Assembly: GCA_947243795.1 (NCBI GenBank)
Contig: OX365936.1
Span: 186,001-250,000, forward strand
DNA from: Saccharomyces uvarum
Taxonomy: Eukaryota; Ascomycota; Saccharomycetes; Saccharomycetales; Saccharomycetaceae
DNA: 64,000 bases
Direction: 5' to 3'
Both the position numbers and the translations under genes were made by a program. Below the pieces are notes generated by a model. The model saw only the letters and a list, made by a program, of their open reading frames with translations. It ran no database searches and was not told where the DNA came from. Numbering within the stretch: the first letter of the stretch is position 1; every line of letters starts with the position of its first letter. Positions 38,291 through 47,230 of this stretch are shown in pieces.

Positions 38291-38319
38291 CCACGGAACG
38301 GCCCGTCGCATTTCCGTGG
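38291..38319. repeat. Inverted repeat CCACGGAA/TTCCGTGG
   Basis: 8-bp perfect arms (38291-38298 and 38312-38319) with a 13-nt loop; last member of the cluster. Confidence 0.85.
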
Positions 38320-38977
38320 GTGACTATGACTTTTGATCGTTTTTCATGTTACTTTCCCTTGCCCTGCGCCCCTCGGCGAAACAAATCGTTTCTTTTTCTT
38401 TCTTTCTTTCTCTCTTTCTTTCCGCTTTACTCTAGGCAACACAGTAGCAGGACCGCGCGAGTTGAAGCTGCGAAGTTGAGTGGGCAGATTACGTTTACGT
38501 ACTGTGCGTTTTGTGACATATTATAAGTGCGAAGCGTCCCATGGTCTGTTTCCTTCAGCGAAAGTGTGAGCCATATCTTCCCTGAAATCGCCTCAGTATA
38601 ATCTTTGTTTTTTTAGTATAAATCAATGCGTCGTCTTCCTCGGTTCTTACTCTTTTGGATCTCCGGTACTTGTGTGGGTGAAATCAGTATTTCTGATTCA
38701 TTTCGGTAAATTTCAATTCGTTTCGGTTCAGTTCTCACCTAGCCCTTCCCATTTCAGATTGTACAAAAACTACTAGCAATTTTTTTTTCTACTTCTTCTT
38801 CTTCTTCTCTACTCTTTTCTTCTACACTCCCCATCGCATCTTAGCATATACTCGTCCTGCAATCCCCTTTCCTTCTTTCCTCTTTTCCCCGGTCAGCTAT
38901 AGTTATAAAATTTTTTATTCTTCTTTCTACGTTTATCTCTTCTTCTTTGCTCTCTGTATTCCCTTAGCCCCTGCCAC
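38320..38977 (+). promoter_or_regulatory. VHR1 upstream region and pyrimidine-rich leader
   Basis: About 650 bp without a supported gene. It contains a long CTTT tract (about 38390-38425), a symmetric element AATCA-N7-TGATT (38682-38698), repeated TTTCGGT motifs (about 38698-38725) and a C/T-rich stretch up to the VHR1 start, typical of a long yeast 5' leader. A 155-codon frame (38059-38526) crosses the hairpin cluster but looks like composition-driven noise. Confidence 0.5.
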
Positions 38978-40882
38978 ATGAACGGTCCTCCTACTTTCAC
39001 TCAGTATAGAATAAACAAGTCTTCTGGGAATGGAGCTACACACAAGATCAGAGAACTACTGAACTTCAACGATGAAAAAAAATGGAAACAGTTTTCGAGC
39101 AGAAGGCTGGAGCTGATAGACAAATTCCAGCTAAGCCAATACAAGGCAAGCGAACAAGACCAAAACATCAAGCAGATCGCCACTATATTAAGGACCGAGT
39201 TCGGATACCCTGTGAGTTGCTCCAAGGAATTCGAGAAGTTGGTAACCGCCGCTGTACAATCCGTGAGGAGAAACAGAAAGCGGTCCAAGAAGCGCTACGC
39301 TTTGAGTCTGGCTAACGGTAACGGCGGCAACGCTAACATTTCCTCGTCGAATTCTACTTCCGACGATGAGATTTCTCCATCCATTTACCACCACACCAAT
39401 TCGGAGTTCTTACCTTCCTCCAACCAAACTACAGGGTATCAGTATCCAACCAAATTTCAACCTCTTATGAGCCATCAGAACAACAACGGGCCCATGTTGC
39501 CCAACGTGTACCACCAAATGGACCCGTCGCCACCGGTCACTTCGACTCAGCAGAAGTATAACGATATAGTAACGATGCTAGTGCATGACCTCGTTACGAA
39601 TGCTGTGCCACTGTCGGAACAAGCTCTCAAGGACCCGTACATTGGGCCGAACTTGTCTCATTTCGCCATGTCTACACTCAGCCAGCAGCCCAATGTTGCC
39701 ACCAGCATCCCCATAGATTCCACCGTGCCCTTTTTCCTGAGGGAAAAACTACTGCTACAGATACAAAGATCAAGAACTTGCCAAGACATTTCGCAAGCCG
39801 CAGGCTCCATCGACCTGTACGCAAATTTGGAGATCCTGGGTGAAATGTCAATTCGAATGTCCATCGCGTTTGTCATCGAGCGGTTCTTCTCCAACCTGGT
39901 ATCTTCATCGATGAAATACATCACCTCCAAGACCTGCTCTCCTGAAAACTTGGCCCTATTGTCTCAAAGATTGTTTGGCTCTGCTACAAGACATAATTTG
40001 TCTCACTTCCCCGCGGCCCAAGTTCAGCTAAGACTGCTCTATTTGGTTATTGGTGGCATTGTCAAGGATTTCGGGTTCGACCCGACTCTTTATCCCTTGA
40101 GTGAAATCATTCATCATATTGTGATGGTCCAATACCCTCTGGCTAACTCCTGCGCGACCGCCCCTCCACCTTCATCTAATAAAAGAGTCAAAAGGAGTCC
40201 TCCTACCGTTCCAAGTGACATGATAATGAACAATAACACATTATCGAATAGAGCCACGCTCTTAACCACGCTGCCCATGAAGCCTCAATCTGCCAATAAA
40301 GATGTTAACCGTCGAGTGATTATAAGATTCAACGATCGTGAGCAAGCCTTCACGTTCCACCAGTTGAGTAATGGCCCACCCACTGTGTCAGAAATATTGG
40401 AAAACTGTAAGAATTTATTCAATATAATAAACAAAAACAAAAATTTCGGCATTTTCCATAACGACAACCTACTAAACGATGATTCTTTAGCGAGACTGTT
40501 CGATTCCTTTTCCACAAATGAAATCAGTTTGGAAATCAGGGATATTTCTTCCATCCCCATACAAGATACTAATATGCCGCTGCCCATCCAACTACCCAAA
40601 ATGTCATGCTTGGGGGAATCCCCTTCTATTCCGTTGGTGTCACCTGAGAACGACGATCCGAAAAAATCAAGCTTAACTGCCTTTGATAACATCATTAATA
40701 GAATCTCTAAATCACCAATGAATGAGGACAACCCTAATCTCACCACAAACATTTGCATCACTTCCACCACCACAAATAATAACAATCATAATGAACCTGT
40801 ACCTGTACCATCCGTCACCAAAAACAAAAATTCTTTTCAAAATGGCAATTTACCCCAGCCGGTTTTCCAGCCATTACTATGA
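38978..40882 (+). CDS. VHR1: Vhr1, transcription factor of biotin and vitamin H uptake genes
   Basis: The 634-residue protein (S. cerevisiae 640) has the conserved N-terminal Vhr domain at about 1-100 (THKIRELLNFNDEKKWKQF block followed by a basic RRNRKRSKKRYA stretch). Ser/Asn-rich linkers and a conserved central helical region (about 185-400) follow, with an Asn-rich tail. Vhr1 activates VHT1 and BIO5 in low biotin through the VHRE element. The ATG at 38978 follows a pyrimidine-rich leader. Its paralogue VHR2 lies elsewhere; synteny with SNP1, RGI2 and YIL055C assigns this one. Confidence 0.94.
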   Translation: MNGPPTFTQYRINKSSGNGATHKIRELLNFNDEKKWKQFSSRRLELIDKFQLSQYKASEQDQNIKQIATILRTEFGYPVSCSKEFEKLVTAAVQSVRRNRKRSKKRYALSLANGNGGNANISSSNSTSDDEISPSIYHHTNSEFLPSSNQTTGYQYPTKFQPLMSHQNNNGPMLPNVYHQMDPSPPVTSTQQKYNDIVTMLVHDLVTNAVPLSEQALKDPYIGPNLSHFAMSTLSQQPNVATSIPIDSTVPFFLREKLLLQIQRSRTCQDISQAAGSIDLYANLEILGEMSIRMSIAFVIERFFSNLVSSSMKYITSKTCSPENLALLSQRLFGSATRHNLSHFPAAQVQLRLLYLVIGGIVKDFGFDPTLYPLSEIIHHIVMVQYPLANSCATAPPPSSNKRVKRSPPTVPSDMIMNNNTLSNRATLLTTLPMKPQSANKDVNRRVIIRFNDREQAFTFHQLSNGPPTVSEILENCKNLFNIINKNKNFGIFHNDNLLNDDSLARLFDSFSTNEISLEIRDISSIPIQDTNMPLPIQLPKMSCLGESPSIPLVSPENDDPKKSSLTAFDNIINRISKSPMNEDNPNLTTNICITSTTTNNNNHNEPVPVPSVTKNKNSFQNGNLPQPVFQPLL

Positions 40883-41006
40883 TAAGAACACGAAAAAAAA
40901 TAGAAATCATCTGTCTACTTATTTTATACACATTCCGAGTTTTTTTTCTCCCATTCACATATATATATCTATGTAAGATAAAAATAATAATATCCACTTT
41001 CATACC

Positions 41007-42875
41007 CTAGTATTGCTGTTGGTTCTCGAAATCATCCTCATCAAATGGCGGCAGTTCCATTACATGAATCTTGTACCCCAATGAGTATTCTTGATCTTGC
41101 AGGGACTCAAATGTCAAGTCGGACAGTTCCTTGTCGTGGAACCCGACAATCGCGTTGTACACGATTGCGCTAACCCTGAAGTAGTTGGCATGGTTGTTCT
41201 CTTCTAATTCAGAAGTGTCTTCGCCCAGCATTGAGACACTCTGCACGTGCTTGTTGAATTCCACCAACTCGTCGTTCGGTAGTTCAAGTTTCAACAGGGT
41301 TGGCTCTTCATGGTCCTCGTAAACCCCCACGTAAAACTCTCTTGTGTTATTTATCGATGACCGAGGCCCGCCATTCGCGTACGTGCCGTTATTCAGATTA
41401 TTACTGGCGTCCTCATTTTCTGATATCTTCAATGCGTCTATCGAATCATTGAGCAAAGAAACGTCGTTCCGCTGTTGTTGCATAAATTGCCTTTCTTGCA
41501 ATCGCAATAGCTTGGGGCATTTTAGCTTTATAAAATCTTTGAGCACCGTCCATCTTAGTCTCCCGAATTTCTCTAGTTGACCCTTTTCCTTGATTTCGAT
41601 AACAGTGTATTTCTCTTGATCCAACAATTCAGTAAAGGCTGAATCAGATAACCTCTCAACAAGCTCTATAGGTATGAAAGGTGGGAAGTCCAAGATTTTC
41701 AACTGCCACATTCCTCTATTGGTCATTTGCTTTCTGAAGCTTTTCTCATTGAAGATGTGCTTTAGTCTTTTATGGTTGATCTGAGTCTGTGAAGACGGAA
41801 TGGTTCCACCGCCCTCGATTTCAAGAACACGGTCTTCACCGCTAGCATTAGCGGTAGAGCTGGTAATATTATTGGCATTCGATGCCATGTTCAAGTTGTA
41901 TAGCGCAGATATTTCATTATAAGATGGGTTTATCTTATTGTTCCTTAAGGAAAGATGGTGTTGATGTTGGGGGTGGGGACCCGTGCCAGTTCCTGAATTT
42001 CTGGGGTTATTCTGCATGTATTTTTGAAACTGGCTTTGGTTCTGGTGGTAGAAATGCCGACGACGAGGATAGTGCGAGGGGGAGCCTAATGGGCCAGAAG
42101 CAGCAGCAGCAGTTGGCGGAGGCAGCGCGGCTTGGTAGGGCATTTGCATATTGGGGAGCGCACCTGGAGGAGCGCCCAGAATGGACAGCATCGAGGTTGG
42201 GAAGGGCCCGTGAGGTGGGGGCGGTGGCACACTAACGGGTACTGACACTGGCGTGGGCAGAGGCGTACCATTTTCGTTCATCTGCAGGCCCAGCTCGGGC
42301 GAGAAATTGAAATACTGAGAAGATGGGGCGGAATCGAACGGTTGCGGAGTGACGGATGAGACGTGACTTTTGTACCGGGGTGATATCGATCTGTTCATGT
42401 CTTCATTAGCGCTATCGATATCTTTATCGCTCGCTTCTGAATATCGCAGCGGCAAGGAATCGTTTGTGTACGGCAAGAGATACACGAACAAGTCGTGGTA
42501 GTCCCATTGGTAGGTGTTCAGAGTGAGCAGCAGATTGTCCAGGGACTCTTTGTCTATGGAATTTTTCAGAATCACAATGCAGCTCTGGAAAGTGACGAAG
42601 GGAGGGATCATGGATGTCATTGGGGGCAGCATTTTCACCTGCAGGATGTAAGTATGGTATATAACCCCGCCTATCAGGTACTTGACCTGGGCCCAGGTCT
42701 TGCCCGGAGGGAGATTATCGATTCGTATGGAAATGCCCTTTGCCTGAGAGTAGACCTTTTTCTTTGGAGCAGCGTTTGCATTTGCATTTGCCGTTGTATT
42801 TTCATTCGCAGCACCGGCAACAAAGGCGTTAGCAGAGGCAGCCGATTTGGCACTGTAGTGTGATTCAGAAGTCAT
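41007..42875 (-). CDS. YIL055C-like protein of unknown function with RRM-like N-terminus
   Basis: A 622-residue protein from the ATG at 42875 (MTSESHYSAKSA). A further in-frame start 18 codons upstream exists, but synteny and the sequence I remember favour this one. An RRM-like fold may span about 45-140 (GISIRIDNLPPGKTWAQVKY at its start, then a VTFQSCIVILKN strand). A Pro/His/Asn-rich low-complexity middle (about 190-350) follows, and then a conserved C-terminal domain with the WQLKILDFPPFIP and GRLRWTVLKDFIKLKCPKLL blocks. Function is unknown in S. cerevisiae; RNA binding is only suggested by the fold. Confidence 0.85.
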   Translation of the reverse strand: MTSESHYSAKSAASANAFVAGAANENTTANANANAAPKKKVYSQAKGISIRIDNLPPGKTWAQVKYLIGGVIYHTYILQVKMLPPMTSMIPPFVTFQSCIVILKNSIDKESLDNLLLTLNTYQWDYHDLFVYLLPYTNDSLPLRYSEASDKDIDSANEDMNRSISPRYKSHVSSVTPQPFDSAPSSQYFNFSPELGLQMNENGTPLPTPVSVPVSVPPPPPHGPFPTSMLSILGAPPGALPNMQMPYQAALPPPTAAAASGPLGSPSHYPRRRHFYHQNQSQFQKYMQNNPRNSGTGTGPHPQHQHHLSLRNNKINPSYNEISALYNLNMASNANNITSSTANASGEDRVLEIEGGGTIPSSQTQINHKRLKHIFNEKSFRKQMTNRGMWQLKILDFPPFIPIELVERLSDSAFTELLDQEKYTVIEIKEKGQLEKFGRLRWTVLKDFIKLKCPKLLRLQERQFMQQQRNDVSLLNDSIDALKISENEDASNNLNNGTYANGGPRSSINNTREFYVGVYEDHEEPTLLKLELPNDELVEFNKHVQSVSMLGEDTSELEENNHANYFRVSAIVYNAIVGFHDKELSDLTFESLQDQEYSLGYKIHVMELPPFDEDDFENQQQY

Positions 42876-43271
42876 TATTAAGCAGGCGTGACGTAGTGGG
42901 TGGTAGCAAACTCTCTTATCAGCCAGCAAGACTGCGAAACAAGGTCAACTAAGGAAAGAAAACGAGAGCAAACAAGTATGAGAAGGAAGGCTGTCGTTAC
43001 GTTAACCTAACTATCAACCAGCGTGGATGAAAACCTTAAAGAGGAACGACCCACCAAACACCAAGACTGTATAGCATACTACTCACACACAAAAGAAAGC
43101 CGGACATATTGGAAAATGAAATAAAAGGTACAGTCCCATTCCCCTAATTTTTGAGCTTTCACCCAAGACTGAGAACCCATCGCTCAAAATGCTCGCAGTG
43201 TTGATATAGACATCACAGAAAATCAAAAAAAAAAAAAAAAGAGAGCTGCTTGCGCCACGCGGCCACCCGTC

Positions 43272-43318
43272 GCCGTGCAGGGCGATGTATCCGTACCGTA
43301 CCCATCGCTCTGCACGGC
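43272..43318. repeat. 16-bp inverted repeat, one G-T pair, 15-nt loop
   Basis: The left arm 43272-43287 pairs with 43303-43318; 15 of 16 pairs are Watson-Crick and the other is G-T. It is the longest inverted repeat I found in the window and sits in the YIL055C-GPP1 promoter. Confidence 0.85.
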
Positions 43319-43332
43319 CCGCGGACCGCGGG
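43318..43332. repeat. Palindrome CCCGCGG-A-CCGCGGG
   Basis: A perfect 7+1+7 palindrome abutting the longer inverted repeat by one base. It contains CCGCGG cores that could bind zinc-cluster or Rsc3-type factors; not established. Confidence 0.85.
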
Positions 43333-43926
43333 TGCGTGGGTGCGGAAGCTCGCCACCTAAGAGAGTGGAAGACGCGCGGTCTGGGTGCGGGGCCCGGGCT
43401 CATTTCTTTTTCTCTGCTGTATGGGACTTTTGGCAAACACGTCACAGGGTCAAAAAATGAACAAAACAAAGAAAAAACAATGTCTCAGTCCACGGCATGG
43501 CATGGCATGGCCTCATGGCTTTGTTTGTCCGGGCTCGTGGGCCTTACCCCGCCACGCGCCAGCGCTGAGACAAACGGAAATCAGCGCCATTTTTCCTGCG
43601 TACACGCGCCCGCGTGCGCCTGGTAAGCTCAGAAGGGTCATTGTCCGGTTTTCTTGCGGAATCATTATCATTCTCACCATCACCGCTACTCCTGGTATCA
43701 TCAAGATCATTCTTCATGGCTGATCTTGTTATGTGATCTTTTGTTTGGTATTCGCTGCCCACCTTTTTCCTTTGTCTTTTCTCGATTTTGACCATCTTGA
43801 CCTTTCATGATGTGTGTTCCTCTTTTCTTTTTCTCTTTTCTTTTTCGTATTTTTTCTTTTCTTAGTTTGTTAATCTCTTGTTTTCCTTTTTGTCCATGTG
43901 GTGGTGGTCTCTCAGCTAACACAATG

Positions 43927-43933
43927 TATATAA
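43927..43933 (+). promoter_or_regulatory. GPP1 TATA box (TATATAA)
   Basis: A good TATA element 65 bp upstream of the first in-frame ATG (43992) and 128 bp upstream of the conventional GPP1 ATG (44055). Yeast start sites usually fall 40-120 bp downstream of TATA, so transcripts could include or exclude the upstream ATG. Confidence 0.65.
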
Positions 43934-44054
43934 ATCTTTTGTAAGTATTTCTTAATCTTGATTTTTTCCTCTTCCCTACATTTTCCTTATTATGAAAGGT
44001 TTTAATATATTAAAGTCTTTTAGAATACCAAAAGCAAATCTACATACCACGAAA

Positions 44055-44807
44055 ATGCCTTTGACCACAAAACCTTTGTCTTTGAAAATCAACGCCGCTC
44101 TATTTGATGTTGACGGTACCATCATCATCTCCCAACCAGCCATTGCTGCTTTCTGGAGAGATTTCGGTAAGGACAAGCCATACTTCGACGCCGAACACGT
44201 TATCCACATCTCTCACGGTTGGAGAACCTACGATGCCATCGCCAAGTTCGCTCCGGACTTCGCCGATGAAGAATACGTCAACAAGCTAGAAGGTGAAATT
44301 CCAGAAAAGTACGGTGAACACTCCATTGAAGTCCCAGGTGCCGTCAAGTTGTGTAACGCCTTGAACGCCTTGCCAAAGGAAAAATGGGCTGTTGCCACCT
44401 CTGGTACCCGTGACATGGCCAAGAAGTGGTTCGACATCTTGAAAATTAAGAGACCAGAATACTTTATCACCGCCAACGATGTCAAGCAAGGTAAGCCTCA
44501 TCCAGAACCATACTTGAAGGGTAGAAACGGTTTGGGTTTCCCAATCAACGAACAAGACCCATCCAAGTCCAAGGTCGTCGTCTTTGAAGATGCTCCAGCT
44601 GGTATTGCCGCCGGTAAGGCCGCTGGTTGTAAGATCGTCGGTATCGCTACTACTTTCGATTTGGACTTCTTGAAGGAAAAGGGTTGTGACATCATTGTCA
44701 AGAACCACGATTCCATCAGAGTCGGTGCATACAACGCCGAAACCGATGAAGTCGAATTGATTTTTGATGACTACTTATACGCTAAGGATGACTTGTTGAA
44801 ATGGTAA
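44055..44807 (+). CDS. GPP1: Glycerol-3-phosphate phosphatase (HAD family)
   Basis: The 250-residue enzyme is nearly identical to S. cerevisiae Gpp1. HAD motif I is DVDGT with nucleophile Asp18 and acid Asp20; motif II is the Thr/Ser in ATSGT; motif III Lys lies near KQGKPHPEP; motif IV is VVFEDAPAGIAAG. It dephosphorylates glycerol-3-phosphate to glycerol, the last step of osmolyte and redox-sink glycerol production. The ATG at 44055 has A at -3. An in-frame ATG at 43992 (T at -3) would add 21 residues, rich in Lys/Arg and without acidic residues. Codon bias is very strong. Confidence 0.96.
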   Translation: MPLTTKPLSLKINAALFDVDGTIIISQPAIAAFWRDFGKDKPYFDAEHVIHISHGWRTYDAIAKFAPDFADEEYVNKLEGEIPEKYGEHSIEVPGAVKLCNALNALPKEKWAVATSGTRDMAKKWFDILKIKRPEYFITANDVKQGKPHPEPYLKGRNGLGFPINEQDPSKSKVVVFEDAPAGIAAGKAAGCKIVGIATTFDLDFLKEKGCDIIVKNHDSIRVGAYNAETDEVELIFDDYLYAKDDLLKW

Positions 44808-45180
44808 TTTTCTTTCTTTTTGTGATAAAACTACGCTAAAATGAAAAACAAGAAATGAAGATTTCTCTCCATTTTCAAACAATTGTATAATTTTATATCT
44901 GCATGACTAATAATATAATATAATACTTATAAAATACGAATAAATTTAAATTGATATAACAAGTTTCAGTCTTGCTATTTCTTCTCTGCATTACCTTACC
45001 TCAGACAATAACCCGCATAATGAATAGGGCGTGCGCAAAGCAGGGTTGAAAGCGCCCTATTGAATAAAATAAAATAAAGAACCTATCTTTGTTTTTGTTT
45101 TATATCTTACTATAAAATTGTATTTTTTTGGTAGTACGACGAGAAATTAAATTAATTATAAAGGGAATGCTTATTTAAAT
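44808..45180. other. Convergent 3' region of GPP1 and RPL34B
   Basis: A 373-bp AT-rich gap with several near-matches to the ARS consensus (for example about 45096-45106) and the inverted repeat listed separately. No gene is seen. Confidence 0.45.
45023..45061. repeat. Perfect 9-bp inverted repeat between convergent genes
   Basis: AATAGGGCG (45023-45031) and CGCCCTATT (45053-45061) with a 21-nt spacer, in an otherwise AT-rich convergent 3' region. Compare the 12-bp repeat between SEC28 and RPN2. Confidence 0.8.
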
Positions 45181-46000
45181 TTATTTCTTAGCCTTCTTGT
45201 CAGACTTCTTGACAGCTTCAGTTTGTTCCTTGACGACCTTCTTAACAATCTTTTGTTCTTCGATCAAGAAAGCTCTGACGATTCTTTCCTTGACACAGTT
45301 GGCACATCTGGAACCACCGTAAGCTCTGGAAACAGTCTTGTGGGTCTTGGAGACAGTAGCGTATTGTCTTGGTCTCAAAGTGGAAATACCTTGTAAAGCG
45401 CTACCACAGTCACCACACTTTGGTCTGGTGGCCAACTTCTTAACATGTTGAGCACGCAAGATACCACCTGGGGTCTTAACAACCTTGATTTTGTTAGAAC
45501 GGGTGTTGTCTATATGAAACAAAGGGGGGGGAGGGGAAAGTTAGTAAAATGGATATTCACACTTCTATTGTCCAAGAACTTAACTAGGAATTGTATTGCA
45601 TGAAAATTCAATGTCCACAGATATACCATGTTTGTTCATCTTGTTTTCAGAGCGCTACATGACATGCTCAGACCTAATTTCGACTGGCTCGGGAGTTTCC
45701 ACATCTATGGAATTAGTTTCTTTCTTTCCACGTTAATGAGCCTGGGCCCCATTTCTTATCACGGTTCAACATCTTGTCAAATTTTTACAATAGTCCAAAA
45801 TTCGGTATAATTCACTAAAGGTATTGGCGAAGTATTCGTTTCTTCTTATACAGTGGTTTTCTATGCTAATTATTCTTTGCATATCATGTCATCATATTTG
45901 CACAGATAAAATTTCACACAATTAGTTCTTCTCAAAAATTCAAAAATTCATTCAATAACATACATGGATTTCTTCTTCTGAAAGTAACACGTTGAGCCAT
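45181..46000 (-). CDS. RPL34B: 60S ribosomal protein L34 (eL34), one intron
   Basis: Predicted as join(45964..46000, 45181..45509) on the minus strand, 121 residues. Exon 1 (37 nt) encodes MAQRVTFRRRNP plus the first base of a Tyr codon; exon 2 continues with NTRSNKIKVVKTPGG. The 454-nt intron has GTATGT at its 5' end, a perfect TACTAAC at 45540-45546 and TATAG at its 3' end. The product has the eL34 CGDCG and RCANCV Cys pairs and a Lys-rich C-terminus. It is a component of the large subunit. Rap1-like sites lie about 450-490 bp upstream. Confidence 0.97.
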
Positions 46001-46792
46001 TTTTAGGGTTGTTCGTTGCTAATCTATTCTCAATTTTAATCGACGTGAACTAAATTAAAGGAATATTTTAAATACCACTAACGCATATACCACCTATTAT
46101 TTACTACCACAACTAACAAGTTCATCAATTTTTACGTAAAATGCTGTTGAAACATTTCCGAACCTTCCCAGCAGATAGGAAGAAGCGGCCGCAAACAGCT
46201 CGGTACCGCCCCAGTAGGAGGGTAGGCTAGACCGCTGGTGGGAAGAGCAGAGGGGAACTGCAGGAGGTTGCTCTTCCTGGAAGGACATGCTCTCTCTCTG
46301 TGGTGGGAAAGTGGCCTCTGCTCAGAAAGGATTAGTTTCCTCTACCCAGACAGAGAACGACAGCGTCCGTAAGCCGGGGCGGTCGTAATGCGCAGTAAAA
46401 ATAACTGAAAAACGAAACTGAAAATAAAAAAAAGGAAAAAGCTCAACACCCACACAGTACAGTACAGCTTACGGCATCTGTACACCGCACGACTAAGATG
46501 ACAACTACGGTCTTAGCAAATGTGTGTGTTTGATGTTGGAGGATATCTCGCTAATTAGAGTAAGTTTCATTGCCTTATACATGCTAATTAAGGAGGTTTG
46601 AGCAAACATAAAGGGTTGCGTGTCCGTGTAATACATAATCATGGGACTGAGGTTTTGAAATTACATAGGTTGTGTTTTCGTTTTTAGATTATATTTTATA
46701 TACGCTAAAGATTTGCTACCAACATGCATAAATAGTATATCTTTTACTGCCCGTAGATGAAAAAAAAAAGAGGGACACGAGGGATGGATCAC
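46001..46792. promoter_or_regulatory. RPL34B promoter with Rap1-like sites; MMF1 3' region
   Basis: A 792-bp gap between tandem minus-strand genes. ACACCCACACA at 46446-46456 and ACACCGCAC at 46482-46490 resemble Rap1 sites of ribosomal protein promoters, with T/A-rich DNA towards the gene. A G+C- and purine-rich patch at about 46170-46390 separates them from the start. It includes one GCGGCCGC and one GGTACC, which I take as natural. No gene is supported. Confidence 0.55.
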
Positions 46793-47230
46793 TCAATTCT
46801 TTTCAACAGCAATGACTTCCATTTCCAAATCAACGTTCAATGGCAAAGAAGCAACACCGACGCAGGATCTTGCGGGCTTGTGGGTGTGGAAGTGTTTGGC
46901 ATACACTGAATTGAATTCGGCAAAGTTTTTCATGTCAGCCAAGAAAACGTTGACTTTAACAACGTTGTTCAAAGACGAGTTGCCTTCAGCCAAGATGTTC
47001 TTGACGTTTTGGAAAACTTGTTCCGCCTTGTCAGAGATAGAACCTTGAACAGGCTTGTTTTCTGCGGTATATGGGATTTGGCCAGACACGTAGACGAAGT
47101 TGTTCGCCTTCATGGCCTGGGAGTAAGAGGCGGCAGCAGGTGGTGCCAGTTTGGTGCTGACCGGGGTCAATGTTGTCAAACCCCTTTTCAAGATTGGAGT
47201 GGTTCTCAAAACGGAATTTCTTAGAAACAT
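46793..47230 (-). CDS. MMF1: Mmf1, mitochondrial RidA/YjgF-family protein
   Basis: A 145-residue protein from the ATG at 47230. The frame is open 39 codons further up, but that part is repetitive promoter DNA. The N-terminus (MFLRNSVLRTTPILKRGLTT) is a mitochondrial presequence. The rest is a RidA domain with the NNFVYVSGQIPYT, LNNVVKVNVFLADM, CVGVASLPLNVDLEMEVIAV blocks and the substrate-binding Arg before SCVGVASLP. RidA proteins deaminate reactive enamine/imine intermediates; Mmf1 supports mitochondrial DNA maintenance and isoleucine biosynthesis. A TATA-like stretch lies at about 47323-47329. Confidence 0.95.
   Translation of the reverse strand: MFLRNSVLRTTPILKRGLTTLTPVSTKLAPPAAASYSQAMKANNFVYVSGQIPYTAENKPVQGSISDKAEQVFQNVKNILAEGNSSLNNVVKVNVFLADMKNFAEFNSVYAKHFHTHKPARSCVGVASLPLNVDLEMEVIAVEKN

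Larger units (their letters stand above)
42876..43926. promoter_or_regulatory. YIL055C-GPP1 divergent promoter region
   Basis: About 1.1 kb. It contains a 16-A run (43227-43242), the inverted repeats listed separately (43272-43332), a GGCAT tandem repeat (about 43493-43512), and pyrimidine/T-rich DNA towards GPP1. S. cerevisiae has the small ORF YIL054W here. The only comparable frame (113 codons, plus, from 43285) starts inside the inverted repeat and shows no protein features I trust, so it is not called. Confidence 0.5.

Noticed and set aside
38059-38526. 155-codon plus-strand frame crossing the hairpin cluster upstream of VHR1
   Set aside because: It starts at an ATG inside hairpin-rich DNA, ends in Phe/Leu/Ser encoded by a CTTT tract, and resembles no family. 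Not excluded, but not supported.
43285-43626. 113-codon frame upstream of GPP1, a possible YIL054W equivalent
   Set aside because: It begins within the long inverted repeat, and I cannot confirm similarity to YIL054W.
46174-46210. GCGGCCGC and GGTACC close together, as in cloning vectors
   Set aside because: Flanks do not look like vector sequence, and the region continues smoothly as RPL34B upstream DNA; natural occurrence is the simpler reading.
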